Both the position numbers and the translations under genes were made by a program. Source: Actinomycetaceae bacterium (GTDB lineage Bacteria; Actinomycetota; Actinomycetes; Actinomycetales; Actinomycetaceae). Taken from it: 64,000 nt of DNA. Position 1 is the first letter of the stretch; every line of letters begins with the position of its first letter. Below are positions 23,351 through 32,609 of this stretch, piece after piece. The notes below the pieces were generated by a model, which saw nothing but the letters and a program-made list of their open reading frames with translations, had not been told where the DNA came from and made no database searches. The stretch lies in assembly GCA_030532405.1 (NCBI GenBank), contig JAUNLF010000006.1:26403-90402 (forward strand). Reading direction: 5' to 3'.

Positions 23351-25942
23351 TTATGAGGGCGTGGCTGGGCTGAAGTGGTCGCTTACGAAGATGTTGTAGT
23401 CGCCGTCCTCGGCCTCCCAGTCGTGTCCGTTCCAAAACTCGATGAAGCGGCGCGGAATGTCGATGGTGACTTGTTTGGTTTCGCCGGGTTCGGCGTAGAC
23501 GACGCTGTAGGCGACGAGCCAGCGTAGCGGGCGGTCGATTTGGGTGTCGAGTTTTTCGACGTACACTTGCGCGACTGTCTTGCCGGGCCGTTGGCCCGTG
23601 TTGGTCACGTTGACGGTGACGGCGTTGAGTGGGGCGAAGGGGTTGAACTCGTCGTCTTCGGGTTCGCCAACTTCTGGTTCAACGACCTCGGCTTCCCCGA
23701 ATTTCCACGTGGTGTAGCCCAGGCCAAAGCCGAACGGGACTTGCGGCTGCACGCCGTGTTTGGCGTAGGCGCGGTAGCCGATGTAGACGCCTTCGTCGTA
23801 GTGCAGTTGCCCGTCGGTGGGCACGTTTTCGGGAGCGATGATGGCGTCTGGTTTTGGCCAGGTTGTGGGCATGCGCCCGCCCGGTTCGGCCGCGCCGGAT
23901 AGGACGTTCGCGATCGCGTTACCCATTTCTTGGCCGGGGAACCATACCAACAGGACGGCTGCGACGTCCTCGAACCACGGCATTAAAACGGGTGCGCCCG
24001 CGTTGACGATGACGATGGTGTTTTTGTTGACTTCGGCGACGCGGCTAACGAGTTCGTCTTGCCGGCCGGGTAGCAGTAGGTCTTGGCGGTCGTGCCCTTC
24101 GGATTCGACTTCTTCGGTGGTGCCGACGACAACGACGGCGACTTCGGCGGCCTGTGCGGCCTGAACGGCGCGTTCCAGTTCGGCGTCAGCGTCGCCGAAG
24201 GGTTCGCCGATGTTCAGTTGGAAGCCCCAGTACGGGTTGCCAACTTCGTCGGGGCCGGTGGCTTTGAAGGAGAACTCAAGTTCGGCCTCCTCGCCCTCGC
24301 GCATCGAAATTTCGGTGACGTACTGGCGGGGCGTCATGATGACTTCGACGAAGTCCGTGTCGGTTGGCATCGGCGAGTTCAGGCTGATTTTTGTGGTGCC
24401 GTCGACGTCGAGGCGGATTTGGCCGTGGGCGGACATGCCGATTTTGTAGTTGCCGGCCTCTTCGGCGATGAGCGTGGTGTGGCCGCGGATTTCGGCGACG
24501 TCGGCGGGTTCGAAGTCTTCGCCGAACCCGTTTACCCAGTTGAATTGTGCGGTGCGGTGGTAGCGCGTGTCGAGGATTTCACCGTTTTTTCCGATGATTT
24601 CGAGGACGAGGCCGGGCCTGCCGTCCACGAAGTTGAACTGGCCGGAGGCGGCGGGGACGCGATCGGTGGAGAGGACTCCGGGACTGTAGGTGACGCCTGT
24701 TTCGGTGAAGGTGGCGCGGATGGCGTCGAGCGGGTGGGACACGCGGTCGGGGAATACGGACGCGGAGCCGCCGCCCTGCGCGCGGCCTGTGCGGGCGTTG
24801 GGGCCGAGCACCGCCATCGACTTGGGGTGGTTTTGCAGGGGGAGGACGCCCTCGTTGCGTGCGAGGACGAATGACTCCGTGGCGAGGGTGCGCATCAGGG
24901 TGCGGGTTTCCTCATCGAGCGCCCACTCCTCCGGGCCGTCGCCCCGGGTGGGGTCCGCGGCGCTCTCATCGCTGCTCGCAGTGTTCGCTGCTCCCCCAGC
25001 TCCGGACGCTGCTCCCCCGGCGCCGTCAGCGCCGTGCGCGCTGGTTTCACCGGAAGTGTCGCCCAGCTCGCCCTCCTCGGGTAGTTTGAGGGCGCCAACG
25101 CGGAAGGCGAGCAGGAGGTAGCGGTTCACGGCCTCGTCGATGATTTCTTCAGGTACGTCGCCGGATTGGACGGCGAATTTCATGGCGTCCCATGGTGTGG
25201 TGGGGCCGGGCATGGCGAGGTCGAGGCCGTTGTTGATGGCGGGCGCGACGGAGCGTGTGGCGCCCCAGTCGGACATGATGAGGGCGTCGGAGGCCCACTC
25301 GTCTTTGATGAGTTCGGCGACTAGTGGGGATTCGGTCATGAAGTGGCCGTTGACGCGGTTGTAGGAGGTCATGTACGTCCACGGGCCGACGGTTTCTTGA
25401 ACTTGTTCGAAGGGTGATAGGTAGAGTTCGCGCAGGGTTCGCTCATCGATGATGTTGTTGACTTGGCGGCGGTCGGTTTCTTGGTCGTTGCCGACGAAAT
25501 GTTTGAGGCAGGCTGCTTTGCCGCCGTTTTGGATGCCGCGTACGTATGCGCTGGCGATGCCGCCGGTGAGTGCGGGGTCTTCTGACATGCATTCGAAGTG
25601 GCGGCCGCCGACGGGTGTGCGGTGGAGGTTGATTGTTGGGGCGAGGATGACGTCGACGCCTTTTTTATCTGCTTCATTTGCGAGGACGTTTCCGACCTTT
25701 TCCATGAGTTCGTCATTCCACGTGGCGGCCAGCCCTGTCGGTGAGGGCGTGTTTGCTGACGACTTGCGGTCGTCCCAGTCGGTGCCGCGAACGCCGACGG
25801 GCCCGTCGGACGTGATGATGGGGCGCAGGCCGATGCGTTCGATGCCGGCGACGGACCAGTTGTCACGCCCGGCGAGTAGCGAGATTTTTTCATCTAAGGT
25901 CAACTCGTGCACGAGGTCGTGCAAGCGGTCTGCGATATTCAT
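23351..25942 (-). CDS. Glycoside hydrolase family 3 beta-glucosidase with PA14 insert
   Basis: The 863-residue product is a GH3 enzyme. The (beta/alpha)8 domain spans about 1-310, with KHF at 147-149 and the nucleophile Asp225 in IMSDWGATR. The alpha/beta sandwich domain follows, with a PA14 carbohydrate-binding insert at about 430-560, and a fibronectin type III-like domain closes the protein (about 760-850). There is no signal peptide, so it probably acts in the cytoplasm on imported beta-glucosides. An Ala/Gly/Ser-rich stretch (about 300-345) between domains is unusually long. I chose ATG 25942 (GAAGG upstream); ATG 25957, five codons earlier, is the alternative. A 14-bp duplication covers this start region. 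No transporter is adjacent. Confidence 0.88.
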   Translation of the reverse strand: MNIADRLHDLVHELTLDEKISLLAGRDNWSVAGIERIGLRPIITSDGPVGVRGTDWDDRKSSANTPSPTGLAATWNDELMEKVGNVLANEADKKGVDVILAPTINLHRTPVGGRHFECMSEDPALTGGIASAYVRGIQNGGKAACLKHFVGNDQETDRRQVNNIIDERTLRELYLSPFEQVQETVGPWTYMTSYNRVNGHFMTESPLVAELIKDEWASDALIMSDWGATRSVAPAINNGLDLAMPGPTTPWDAMKFAVQSGDVPEEIIDEAVNRYLLLAFRVGALKLPEEGELGDTSGETSAHGADGAGGAASGAGGAANTASSDESAADPTRGDGPEEWALDEETRTLMRTLATESFVLARNEGVLPLQNHPKSMAVLGPNARTGRAQGGGSASVFPDRVSHPLDAIRATFTETGVTYSPGVLSTDRVPAASGQFNFVDGRPGLVLEIIGKNGEILDTRYHRTAQFNWVNGFGEDFEPADVAEIRGHTTLIAEEAGNYKIGMSAHGQIRLDVDGTTKISLNSPMPTDTDFVEVIMTPRQYVTEISMREGEEAELEFSFKATGPDEVGNPYWGFQLNIGEPFGDADAELERAVQAAQAAEVAVVVVGTTEEVESEGHDRQDLLLPGRQDELVSRVAEVNKNTIVIVNAGAPVLMPWFEDVAAVLLVWFPGQEMGNAIANVLSGAAEPGGRMPTTWPKPDAIIAPENVPTDGQLHYDEGVYIGYRAYAKHGVQPQVPFGFGLGYTTWKFGEAEVVEPEVGEPEDDEFNPFAPLNAVTVNVTNTGQRPGKTVAQVYVEKLDTQIDRPLRWLVAYSVVYAEPGETKQVTIDIPRRFIEFWNGHDWEAEDGDYNIFVSDHFSPATPS

Positions 25943-26286
25943 TGGCACCTTCACCATGCAACTTTCACCATGCAAAAAAGCGGACATGTGGGTCCAGAAT
26001 ATATTGATTCCCGAGGGCGTAGCCCTCTTCCGGTGGGACGCCGGTTTGCGGGTGGCCCCAGCCCGGGTGGAGATGGCTGCTGCACAGCCCCAACTGCTCC
26101 CACAACGGTGACGCACACGCCAGGGAGTGATATCCGACCGGGCGCGTGGCGTTGTCCTGTTCACAATTTGTGAATATCCCGTAGAATTGGACTGTTAAGC
26201 CAGCCCCTGTGGATAGCGGATTTTTGGGGTGTTTCGGCTGGTAACGTTCGTGTTTTGGGGACTTTTTGGGTGCGTTGGAGGTGACG
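25943..26286. promoter_or_regulatory. Divergent GH3 / HTH-protease intergenic region
   Basis: This 344-bp region holds three visible items. First, a 12-base sequence, TTCACCATGCAA, is repeated at 25950-25961 and 25964-25975 next to the GH3 start. Second, a perfect 15-bp palindrome TTCACAA-T-TTGTGAA lies at 26160-26174. Third, TAGAAT at 26182-26187 is 16 bases after TTCACA, so the palindrome overlaps the -35 of a promoter reading towards the HTH-protease gene. The rest shows no gene I can support. Confidence 0.5.
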
Positions 26287-27261
26287 ATGACTGTTCATGT
26301 GAGTGTTGCCCCGGAGGTGCTTGTTTGGGCGGTTGATCGCGCCGGCTGGGGTAAGGACGATATTGAGAATCGCATCCCTAAGTTTTTTGATTGGGTGGCC
26401 GGGGACTCTAAGCCAACGTTGAAGCAGATTCAGAGGTTCGCAGAGTCGACTCATGTTCCTTTGTCGACTATGTTTTTGCCGGAACCGCCGCAGGAGTCTA
26501 TTCCGATTCCGGATATGCGCACGTTTGCTAATCAGGAGCTGAAGAAGCCATCTGCGAATCTGTTGGACACGATTTATCTTGCTCAAGCTCGCCAGGATTG
26601 GTTTACGGATTATGCGGCGGATTTCGATTTGGAGAGTCCGGGTTTTGTGGGTTCGGCTAGGTTGACGGATTCGCCGGCGAAGGTGGCGGCACAGATCCGT
26701 GAGGCTCTGGATTTTGGTGTGGATGAGCGGTCTGGATTTCAGACTTGGCAGGACGCGTTGCGTGATTTGATTGATCGGATTGAGCGTCTTGGCGTTCTGG
26801 TGATGGTTAGCGGGATTGTTGGGAACAATACGCATCGGAAGCTGGATCCTAAGGAGTTTCGCGGGTTTGCTCTGTCGGATCCGGTGGCGCCTTTGATTTT
26901 TGTGAATGGTGCGGATACGAAGGCCGCGCAGATTTTTACGCTTGTTCACGAGTTGGCGCATGTTTGGTTGGGTCATAGTGCTCTGTCGGATGCGGCGATG
27001 GTGGCGCGTTCGTCGGTGGATGAGGAGTTGTGGTGCAACGCGGTGGCGGCGGAGGTGTTGCTACCGAAGGACCATTTGCGTGAGGGCTCTCGAACTAGCG
27101 GTTCTGGTGACATGCGGATATTGCAGGCCGGGCGCTTGTTTTCTAAGGCGGTTATTTGTAGCACGCTGGCGGGATTCACGTCGTACAGGGACGCGTATAG
27201 GTTACTTGGGGTGAGGAAGCACTCTACGTTCGAGAAACTCGCGGAGAGGTTGCCACACTAA
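26287..27261 (+). CDS. ImmA/IrrE-family metallopeptidase with HTH domain
   Basis: The 324-residue product pairs an N-terminal Xre-like helix-turn-helix region (about 15-65; IPKFFDWVAGDSKPTLKQIQRFAESTHVPLSTMF) with a C-terminal ImmA/IrrE zinc protease domain. The zinc site is HELAH near 221-225, with Glu in CNAVAAEVLLP near 255 as third ligand. Such proteins cleave or bind repressors encoded by mobile elements and are common in toxin-antitoxin and defence loci. I chose ATG 26287 because GGAGGTG lies just upstream. The T-ending codon use differs from neighbouring chromosomal genes, and the gene opens a block of defence genes, so I infer horizontal acquisition. A palindrome over its promoter may be an autoregulatory site. 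Confidence 0.85.
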   Translation: MTVHVSVAPEVLVWAVDRAGWGKDDIENRIPKFFDWVAGDSKPTLKQIQRFAESTHVPLSTMFLPEPPQESIPIPDMRTFANQELKKPSANLLDTIYLAQARQDWFTDYAADFDLESPGFVGSARLTDSPAKVAAQIREALDFGVDERSGFQTWQDALRDLIDRIERLGVLVMVSGIVGNNTHRKLDPKEFRGFALSDPVAPLIFVNGADTKAAQIFTLVHELAHVWLGHSALSDAAMVARSSVDEELWCNAVAAEVLLPKDHLREGSRTSGSGDMRILQAGRLFSKAVICSTLAGFTSYRDAYRLLGVRKHSTFEKLAERLPH

Positions 27262-27333
27262 ACTACGCGCTACTCCCCTATCTATTTACAATCTCATGCA
27301 ATCAGCTTGAGATCTGCGCACAGCTAGAAGTCG

Positions 27334-27356
27334 AAAGCGCAAAGTTTGCGCTTTTC
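27334..27356 (+). terminator. Terminator after the ImmA/IrrE gene
   Basis: AAAGCGC (27334-27340) pairs with GCGCTTT (27348-27354) around AAAGTTT, followed by TCTGTT. It separates this gene from the HTH-nucleotidyltransferase gene 50 bases downstream. Confidence 0.7.
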
Positions 27357-27406
27357 TGTTCTCTTGGTGCGCAAGTCTTGTTACGTTGTCTTTGGGGGTG
27401 AGCTGT

Positions 27407-27880
27407 ATGGAGTTGTCGTTAAGGGCGGTTCGCGCTGAGTTAGGGTGGACGCAGTCGGAGGCTGCTGAGTTTCTGGGCGTGTCGAGAAGGTCTTACCAGA
27501 CGTATGAAGGGCAAGAAGATTTAGTGGGATCGGTCAAGTACGAGTACATGCTCGAAAAGCTTCGCGGGATTCTTGAGGACGAGAATAAGCGGGTTCTGAC
27601 GTTGGAGCAGATTCAAGACGCTTGCGCGAAGGTTTTCGCCAACTATGAGGTCTCGTATTGCTACCTGTTTGGGTCGTACGCAAAGGGGAACGCTAGAGAG
27701 GATAGCGATGTCGACCTGCTGGTTGGAACTAGCCTGACGGGACTTATGCTCTTCGCAGTTGTTGAGGACCTACGAACTGCACTACACAAGCGAGTAGACG
27801 CGCTGACTCCCGGACAGCTAGATGGGAATGGAGCTCTCCTAAGCGAGGTACTCGCGTACGGGGTAAAGATTTACGGATAG
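27407..27880 (+). CDS. HTH domain fused to MNT-type nucleotidyltransferase
   Basis: The 157-residue product joins an Xre-type helix-turn-helix (about 5-45; LGWTQSEAAEFLGVSRRSYQTYE) to a minimal nucleotidyltransferase of the MNT class. The signature GSYAKGNAREDSDVDLLV near residues 89-106 includes the two catalytic Asp of SDxD. MNT antitoxins neutralise HEPN toxins by adding AMP to them, and HTH-bearing members also act as repressors. No small HEPN gene follows directly, but a convergent gene 155 bases downstream encodes a protein with an RX4H motif. I chose ATG 27407 (GGGGGTGAG upstream) over a TTG seven codons earlier. Codon use is like that of the neighbouring island genes. Confidence 0.8.
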   Translation: MELSLRAVRAELGWTQSEAAEFLGVSRRSYQTYEGQEDLVGSVKYEYMLEKLRGILEDENKRVLTLEQIQDACAKVFANYEVSYCYLFGSYAKGNAREDSDVDLLVGTSLTGLMLFAVVEDLRTALHKRVDALTPGQLDGNGALLSEVLAYGVKIYG

Positions 27881-28035
27881 TCCTTGTCGAAAGAGGGATT
27901 GGGGAGCCTTTAACTCGCTCTGCAACAGAGCGTGAGAACGAACCGTGATCCAACGGTATTTGAAAAGTAGACCCTTCATTGCATGCCCGTGGATAAATTA
28001 TCTGGACCTTTAGAGACAGTTTCGGACCACACTCC

Positions 28036-29196
28036 CTACAGAGCACCCCAGAATTCCTTTGGGTGTTCCTCCGCGTACAGGATCAGACTGGTCAACAGCG
28101 CTAGTGCCTGTGCGGTGTTCCGTTTACTGAATTGCCTCGGCTCTGCCGCGTGTACCGTTGCATGCCGATTGTACTTATATGGAATTTGGTCCCCTTTGCC
28201 CCTACGGAATTCACCGTGGGCATTCCAAATGGGAAGCCATGCCCAAACCTGAGGTAGGTAGTTTTCATCGAGTTTTAGTGGAGGGTCCGCGTCTTTAGGG
28301 CGTTTAGTTATTTTTCCTCGTATCTTATGGTCAGGAATCAACTTGGAGATTAAAGAGTCAATAGTAACCGTCAGAAGAGCCTGGGCTGCGCGATTACAAT
28401 TCGCCCTAATGGCTTTGATTGCCTCTTTCGCATTTCCAACAGCATTTCGAGTCAGAGTTGGCGATAAAGAACCTAGGACTATTTCACAATCATCAACAAT
28501 CGGAGAATACTTGCTATTAAGCAACTTTCTACGTTTTTCGCTCGTTTCCGCACGAACAAAACGCACCAACGTAGATGCTCGTGGAACACCATAAACTGCC
28601 ATGGGCTCAACAAGGACAAACCTATGCAATTCTCCCATGGAAATCTCTTTGAGCGCCTCTCGAAGATTCAACGGCAATCCCTCATATTTGACTGCCTCAT
28701 AGCGTTCGGCAATACTGGCCAAATCTTTGGTTAGGCCCAGAACACTCTGGAGCAGTTCTGGATTAAGCTGCCCCAGAGAAGTTAGATTCAAAATCGCTCG
28801 ATGCGCATCAAACCACTTGATTTCAAAAATGCTATCGAACGACAGCGATATGCTGTTTGACCAACCGAATAATTCTGCGATACTACTGACCACTGCCTGA
28901 AGATCGCGTTGAGGAATGAGGGTCTTCATTGTCTCCGTAATTAGAGGCTGAAAATCGACTGCTGGTTTCAGCGCGTTCAGCGCGTGCAGATAGTCAGTAC
29001 CAAGGGAAGGCGATCTAATTGCCTGGTAACCACTCACCGCATCAGAAAGCTTCTGTACTTCCGGGCCAAAAAGTTTACCAAAGTCGGGCATATTAATATG
29101 CAGAGGGGCGACTACCTCCTGCATGCTCTCCGCAAGTTCAGAATCAATGTCGCCGGGTAGTTCTTGAAATTCTTCACTCACAGTTCGATCCGTCAC
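28036..29196 (-). CDS. Unknown protein with C-terminal HEPN-like RX4H motif
   Basis: I do not recognise the full-length family. The 386-residue product is mostly helical with no signal peptide. Near residues 342-347 it has NRHATVHA followed by FSKRNTAQALALLTSLILYAEEH. RHATVH fits the HEPN RX4H ribonuclease motif, with the polar residue after Arg and the long following helix that are usual. The first 250 residues carry no motif I can name and may sense the trigger. I chose GTG 29196 because GGAG lies 7 bases before it; an upstream in-frame start adds 21 cysteine-rich residues without a ribosome site. It is convergent with the HTH-MNT gene and 190 bases from hsdR, so a role in defence is inferred. 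Confidence 0.6.
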   Translation of the reverse strand: MTDRTVSEEFQELPGDIDSELAESMQEVVAPLHINMPDFGKLFGPEVQKLSDAVSGYQAIRSPSLGTDYLHALNALKPAVDFQPLITETMKTLIPQRDLQAVVSSIAELFGWSNSISLSFDSIFEIKWFDAHRAILNLTSLGQLNPELLQSVLGLTKDLASIAERYEAVKYEGLPLNLREALKEISMGELHRFVLVEPMAVYGVPRASTLVRFVRAETSEKRRKLLNSKYSPIVDDCEIVLGSLSPTLTRNAVGNAKEAIKAIRANCNRAAQALLTVTIDSLISKLIPDHKIRGKITKRPKDADPPLKLDENYLPQVWAWLPIWNAHGEFRRGKGDQIPYKYNRHATVHAAEPRQFSKRNTAQALALLTSLILYAEEHPKEFWGAL

Positions 29197-29445
29197 TTTG
29201 CAACTCCGGCATTGCCAGGCAACCATACAAAGCGGTGCAACAAGATGTCTTATTCGCACACTCTAACATCGGCTTCGTAACGGACCTTGCCGAGGGACGC
29301 AGACTGAGCGTCTTTGTTCGTTTGCGGTCTCGAAGTCGATCGCAAACGAAGGCTTGTTTCTGTGAACTAGATACCATGCCCTCAGCCTAACGAGGACCCG
29401 GACAATGTTTTACCTAGGGGCTGTTAACGCTCGCCCTATTGCATA

Positions 29446-32400
29446 TCAGAGCTCAGCCGCTGCCAAGTGCTCGGCCTGCTCGATAATTAGTTTTACCGCT
29501 TCTTCTTGCTTATCCGGCGGATACTTATACCTTGCCAAAAGTCGCTTGATCCGTGACCTCATGCGCGCACGCACGCTCTCCTTCACAGTCCAATCAATCG
29601 TCGCAGACTTCTGAATCGTCACCACCAAATCACGAGCAATCGCCTTCAGCGTCTCATCGCCCATCTCCAAAATCGCCGAATCATTCTGAATAATCGCATC
29701 ATAAAGCGCAACCTCAGACTCAGTCAGACCAAGCTCCTCCGCACGCTTCTGGTCCTCACGCATCTCCTTCGCCAAAGCCACAAGCTCCGCAATAATCTCC
29801 GCAGTAGTCAAAGAACGATTCGTGTAACGCTTCACCGCTTCCGACAACATCACCGAAAACTTCCGCGACTTCACCAAATTCTTCTTCTGCATAGTCCGAA
29901 TCTGATCATTCAACAAACGACGCAACAAGCCAAGCTGCAAGTTAGGCGTATTACTCTTCGTAAACGAATCCAAAAACTCATCAGACAGCAGAGAAATTTC
30001 GGGGCGCTCCGTCCCCGTTAAGCTGTATACGTCTACCACCTGATCTGCGGTCACCGACTCATTAACCAACTGCTCGAGAACCGAGTCAATGTTTCCGCTA
30101 CCCTTGCGAGCCTTACCCGCATCGGGATTCAAAATCTTCAATATTGCAGAACGAACATCGGTAAACAGTCGGACGTCATCTCGGATCGCCTCTGCTTCCG
30201 GACGTGAGGCAACCAGCGCATAAGCCTTGGTAAGAGCAAGCACTTGGTCAATAAACCGCTTAGTCAGATCATCTTCCGCCAACAGGAAATCCATCACCAT
30301 CGCGTGTTGGCTGAGCATTTCCGTAGCCGACAGATCCGGCGAAGAATTATACGAGATCGGGTGCAGGATTCCCCGAATGATGTCGTATTTCTCCAGCATC
30401 ACGTCGACCAGCTCGTCGATCGGCACACCGGCTTGTTCGCGGTCAGACGGCGAGTAGACAGAGAGCGCTTCTTGCAATGAGGTGAACAGTCCGATGTAGT
30501 CGACGATGAGACCACCGGGCTTGTCTTTGAAACGGCGGTTCACGCGCGCAATCGCTTGCATGAGGCCCGCGCCTTGCATCGGCTTGTCCACATACATCGT
30601 ATGCAAGGAGGGAGCGTCGAAACCTGTTAGCCACATGTCACGAACGATCACTATCTCGAGCTCATCATCGGGGTTCTTTGCCCGGAGTTTCAGATCTCTT
30701 CGTTCGTCCTTCGAGTAAATGTGTTGCTGGAAGCTCGCAGGATCGGAGGCAGATCCGGTCATGACGACCTTAATTTTCCCCTTATCCAAATCGTCCGAGT
30801 GCCACTCGGGACGTAACGCAGTGATCTTCGCGTAGAGTTCAACCGCAATCCTACGGCTCATCGTCACGATCATCGCCTTGCCACGCATCTGTGCCCGGCG
30901 ATCTTCCCAATGGTTGACGATGTCAGCCGCAACCGCGTCGAGTCGAGACTGCGAGCCAACGAGGGCCTCCAACTGCGACCACTTTGATTTAGCGCGTTCC
31001 GACGCCCCAGTCGTGTCGCCCTCGCTCGCTTCATCAACCAGCGCATCAACCTGATCTAGCGTCTCATCGGAAACGTCTATTTTCGCGAGGCGGGATTCGT
31101 AGAAAATCCTGACCGTAGCGCCGTCTTCCACCGCGCGTGTTAGGTCGTAGACATCGATATAGTCGCCAAAAACTGCGCGTGTGGAACGATCGTCAGATTC
31201 AATCGGAGTACCTGTAAAGCCTAGGAATGTAGCGTTCGGCAACGCGTCTCGCATGTGTTTCGCGAGTCCAGCCTTAAGGCGTCCCTTAGCGTCGAGGGTT
31301 TGTTCGAATCCGTACTGGGAGCGGTGTGCCTCATCTGCGACAACGACGACATTACGCCTATCGGTAAGTACCGGATTCAAGTCTCCGTCTTCTCCCGGGG
31401 CAAACTTGTGGAGGGTCGTGAAGATGATTCCGCCGGACACGCGAGTGAGCAACGCGCGAAGATTATCTCTGCCTTCAGCTTGTACTGGAGTCTCGGGCAA
31501 AATACGGGCAGGTGCAAAGACTTCACCGAAGAGCTGGTCGTCTAGGTCATTGCGATCTGTAATGAACACTAGGGTCGGGTTCGCCATACGCGGGTCGCGC
31601 ATAAGTTTCGCAGCGTAGAACACCATTTCGAAACTCTTGCCCGAGCCTTGGGTGTGCCAAACTACTCCTCCACGGCGGTCGCCACCCGGCGCAGAAGCGC
31701 GAACAGTTGATTCGACAGCAGCATTTACAGCCCAGTATTGGTGATACTTGGCGACACGTTTGATTAGTGCGCGGCGACGTTGCCCTGTGGCCGAGTCTGT
31801 GACTGGCTCGTCTGAGAAGACAACGAAGTTGCGCATTATGTCTAGGAAACGACCTTGATCGAATACACCCTTGATCAAGACCTCGAGCGCAGGCCGGTTC
31901 GTTATGACGTCTCTGCCATCGATCGTTTTCCACGGAGCATAGTGTTCGAAGCCCCCGGTGAAAGAACTCATTGCAGCGGCTGATCCGTCAGAAATAATGG
32001 TGACTGCGTTGTGCAGGAATACGGAGGGGATTTCCGCGCGGTAGGTTTGGATTTGATTCCAAGCGTGCCGCATCGTTGCGTTCGTGTCCGCGGGATTCTT
32101 CAGTTCAAATAAGGCAACCGGGAAACCATTTAGGAAGACAACTACGTCTGGCCTGCGGTTGTGGCCGTTTTCGATGATGGTGAGCTGGTTGAGTGCTAGC
32201 CAGTCGTTGTTTGTGGGTTCTTCAAAATCAACGACCCGAAGAAGTTTGGTAGCTACTTGTCCGTCTGACTCTCTTGTTTCGACGGGCACGCCCTTAATCA
32301 TGAGGTCGTGGAGGCGTTGGTTCTCCATGACAACGTCTTGTGATTCGGGGCGTTGCAAGTACTTGATGGCTTCGGACAGCATTTGCTCTGAAGCATTGGG

Positions 32401-32571
32401 ATTCAACCGACGTAAAGACTTTTCGGCAGTACCCCAAAGTACGGCGTCGGAAGGTTGCTCCCTTACTTCACCAACGGCAGCATCAATAGGTCCGAATCCG
32501 GTTCGATACCCGATTTCTTTGAACCAGTCCAGGGCGGCTACTTCGACAGTGTTCTCATTGAATCTCGCCAT
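29446..32571 (-). CDS. hsdR: Type I restriction endonuclease subunit R
   Basis: The product is about 1041 residues. The N-terminal nuclease domain (PD-ExK type) has Asp in RRPDVVVF near 142 and ELK near 156-158. The helicase motor follows with Walker A TQGSGKS near 308-314, DEAH-like VVADEAHRSQY near 390, and FTGTPI near 430, then a helical C-terminal domain that docks on the methylase core. It translocates DNA and cuts far from the recognition site when the site lacks methylation. I chose ATG 32571; an in-frame GTG three codons earlier is the alternative. It follows hsdS by about 38 bases. All visible catalytic motifs are intact. Confidence 0.95.
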   Translation of the reverse strand: MARFNENTVEVAALDWFKEIGYRTGFGPIDAAVGEVREQPSDAVLWGTAEKSLRRLNPNASEQMLSEAIKYLQRPESQDVVMENQRLHDLMIKGVPVETRESDGQVATKLLRVVDFEEPTNNDWLALNQLTIIENGHNRRPDVVVFLNGFPVALFELKNPADTNATMRHAWNQIQTYRAEIPSVFLHNAVTIISDGSAAAMSSFTGGFEHYAPWKTIDGRDVITNRPALEVLIKGVFDQGRFLDIMRNFVVFSDEPVTDSATGQRRRALIKRVAKYHQYWAVNAAVESTVRASAPGGDRRGGVVWHTQGSGKSFEMVFYAAKLMRDPRMANPTLVFITDRNDLDDQLFGEVFAPARILPETPVQAEGRDNLRALLTRVSGGIIFTTLHKFAPGEDGDLNPVLTDRRNVVVVADEAHRSQYGFEQTLDAKGRLKAGLAKHMRDALPNATFLGFTGTPIESDDRSTRAVFGDYIDVYDLTRAVEDGATVRIFYESRLAKIDVSDETLDQVDALVDEASEGDTTGASERAKSKWSQLEALVGSQSRLDAVAADIVNHWEDRRAQMRGKAMIVTMSRRIAVELYAKITALRPEWHSDDLDKGKIKVVMTGSASDPASFQQHIYSKDERRDLKLRAKNPDDELEIVIVRDMWLTGFDAPSLHTMYVDKPMQGAGLMQAIARVNRRFKDKPGGLIVDYIGLFTSLQEALSVYSPSDREQAGVPIDELVDVMLEKYDIIRGILHPISYNSSPDLSATEMLSQHAMVMDFLLAEDDLTKRFIDQVLALTKAYALVASRPEAEAIRDDVRLFTDVRSAILKILNPDAGKARKGSGNIDSVLEQLVNESVTADQVVDVYSLTGTERPEISLLSDEFLDSFTKSNTPNLQLGLLRRLLNDQIRTMQKKNLVKSRKFSVMLSEAVKRYTNRSLTTAEIIAELVALAKEMREDQKRAEELGLTESEVALYDAIIQNDSAILEMGDETLKAIARDLVVTIQKSATIDWTVKESVRARMRSRIKRLLARYKYPPDKQEEAVKLIIEQAEHLAAAEL

Positions 32572-32609
32572 GCTCTTCACTCTTCTCTGAGGAATGCTGC
32601 ATCGAACAG

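Noticed and set aside
24083-24874. Open frame of 263 codons opposite the GH3 gene
   Set aside because: It reads as a Val/Phe/Gly/Asp-rich shadow of the GH3 coding strand with no recognisable domain.
26161-26976. Open frame of 271 codons opposite the ImmA/IrrE gene
   Set aside because: Arg/His/Asn-rich chain without a domain, opposite a gene with a complete zinc-protease motif.
29197-29259. 21-residue N-terminal extension of the HEPN-like protein with several Cys
   Set aside because: No ribosome site before it, while GGAG precedes the GTG at 29196; the Cys pattern is not a known zinc motif.
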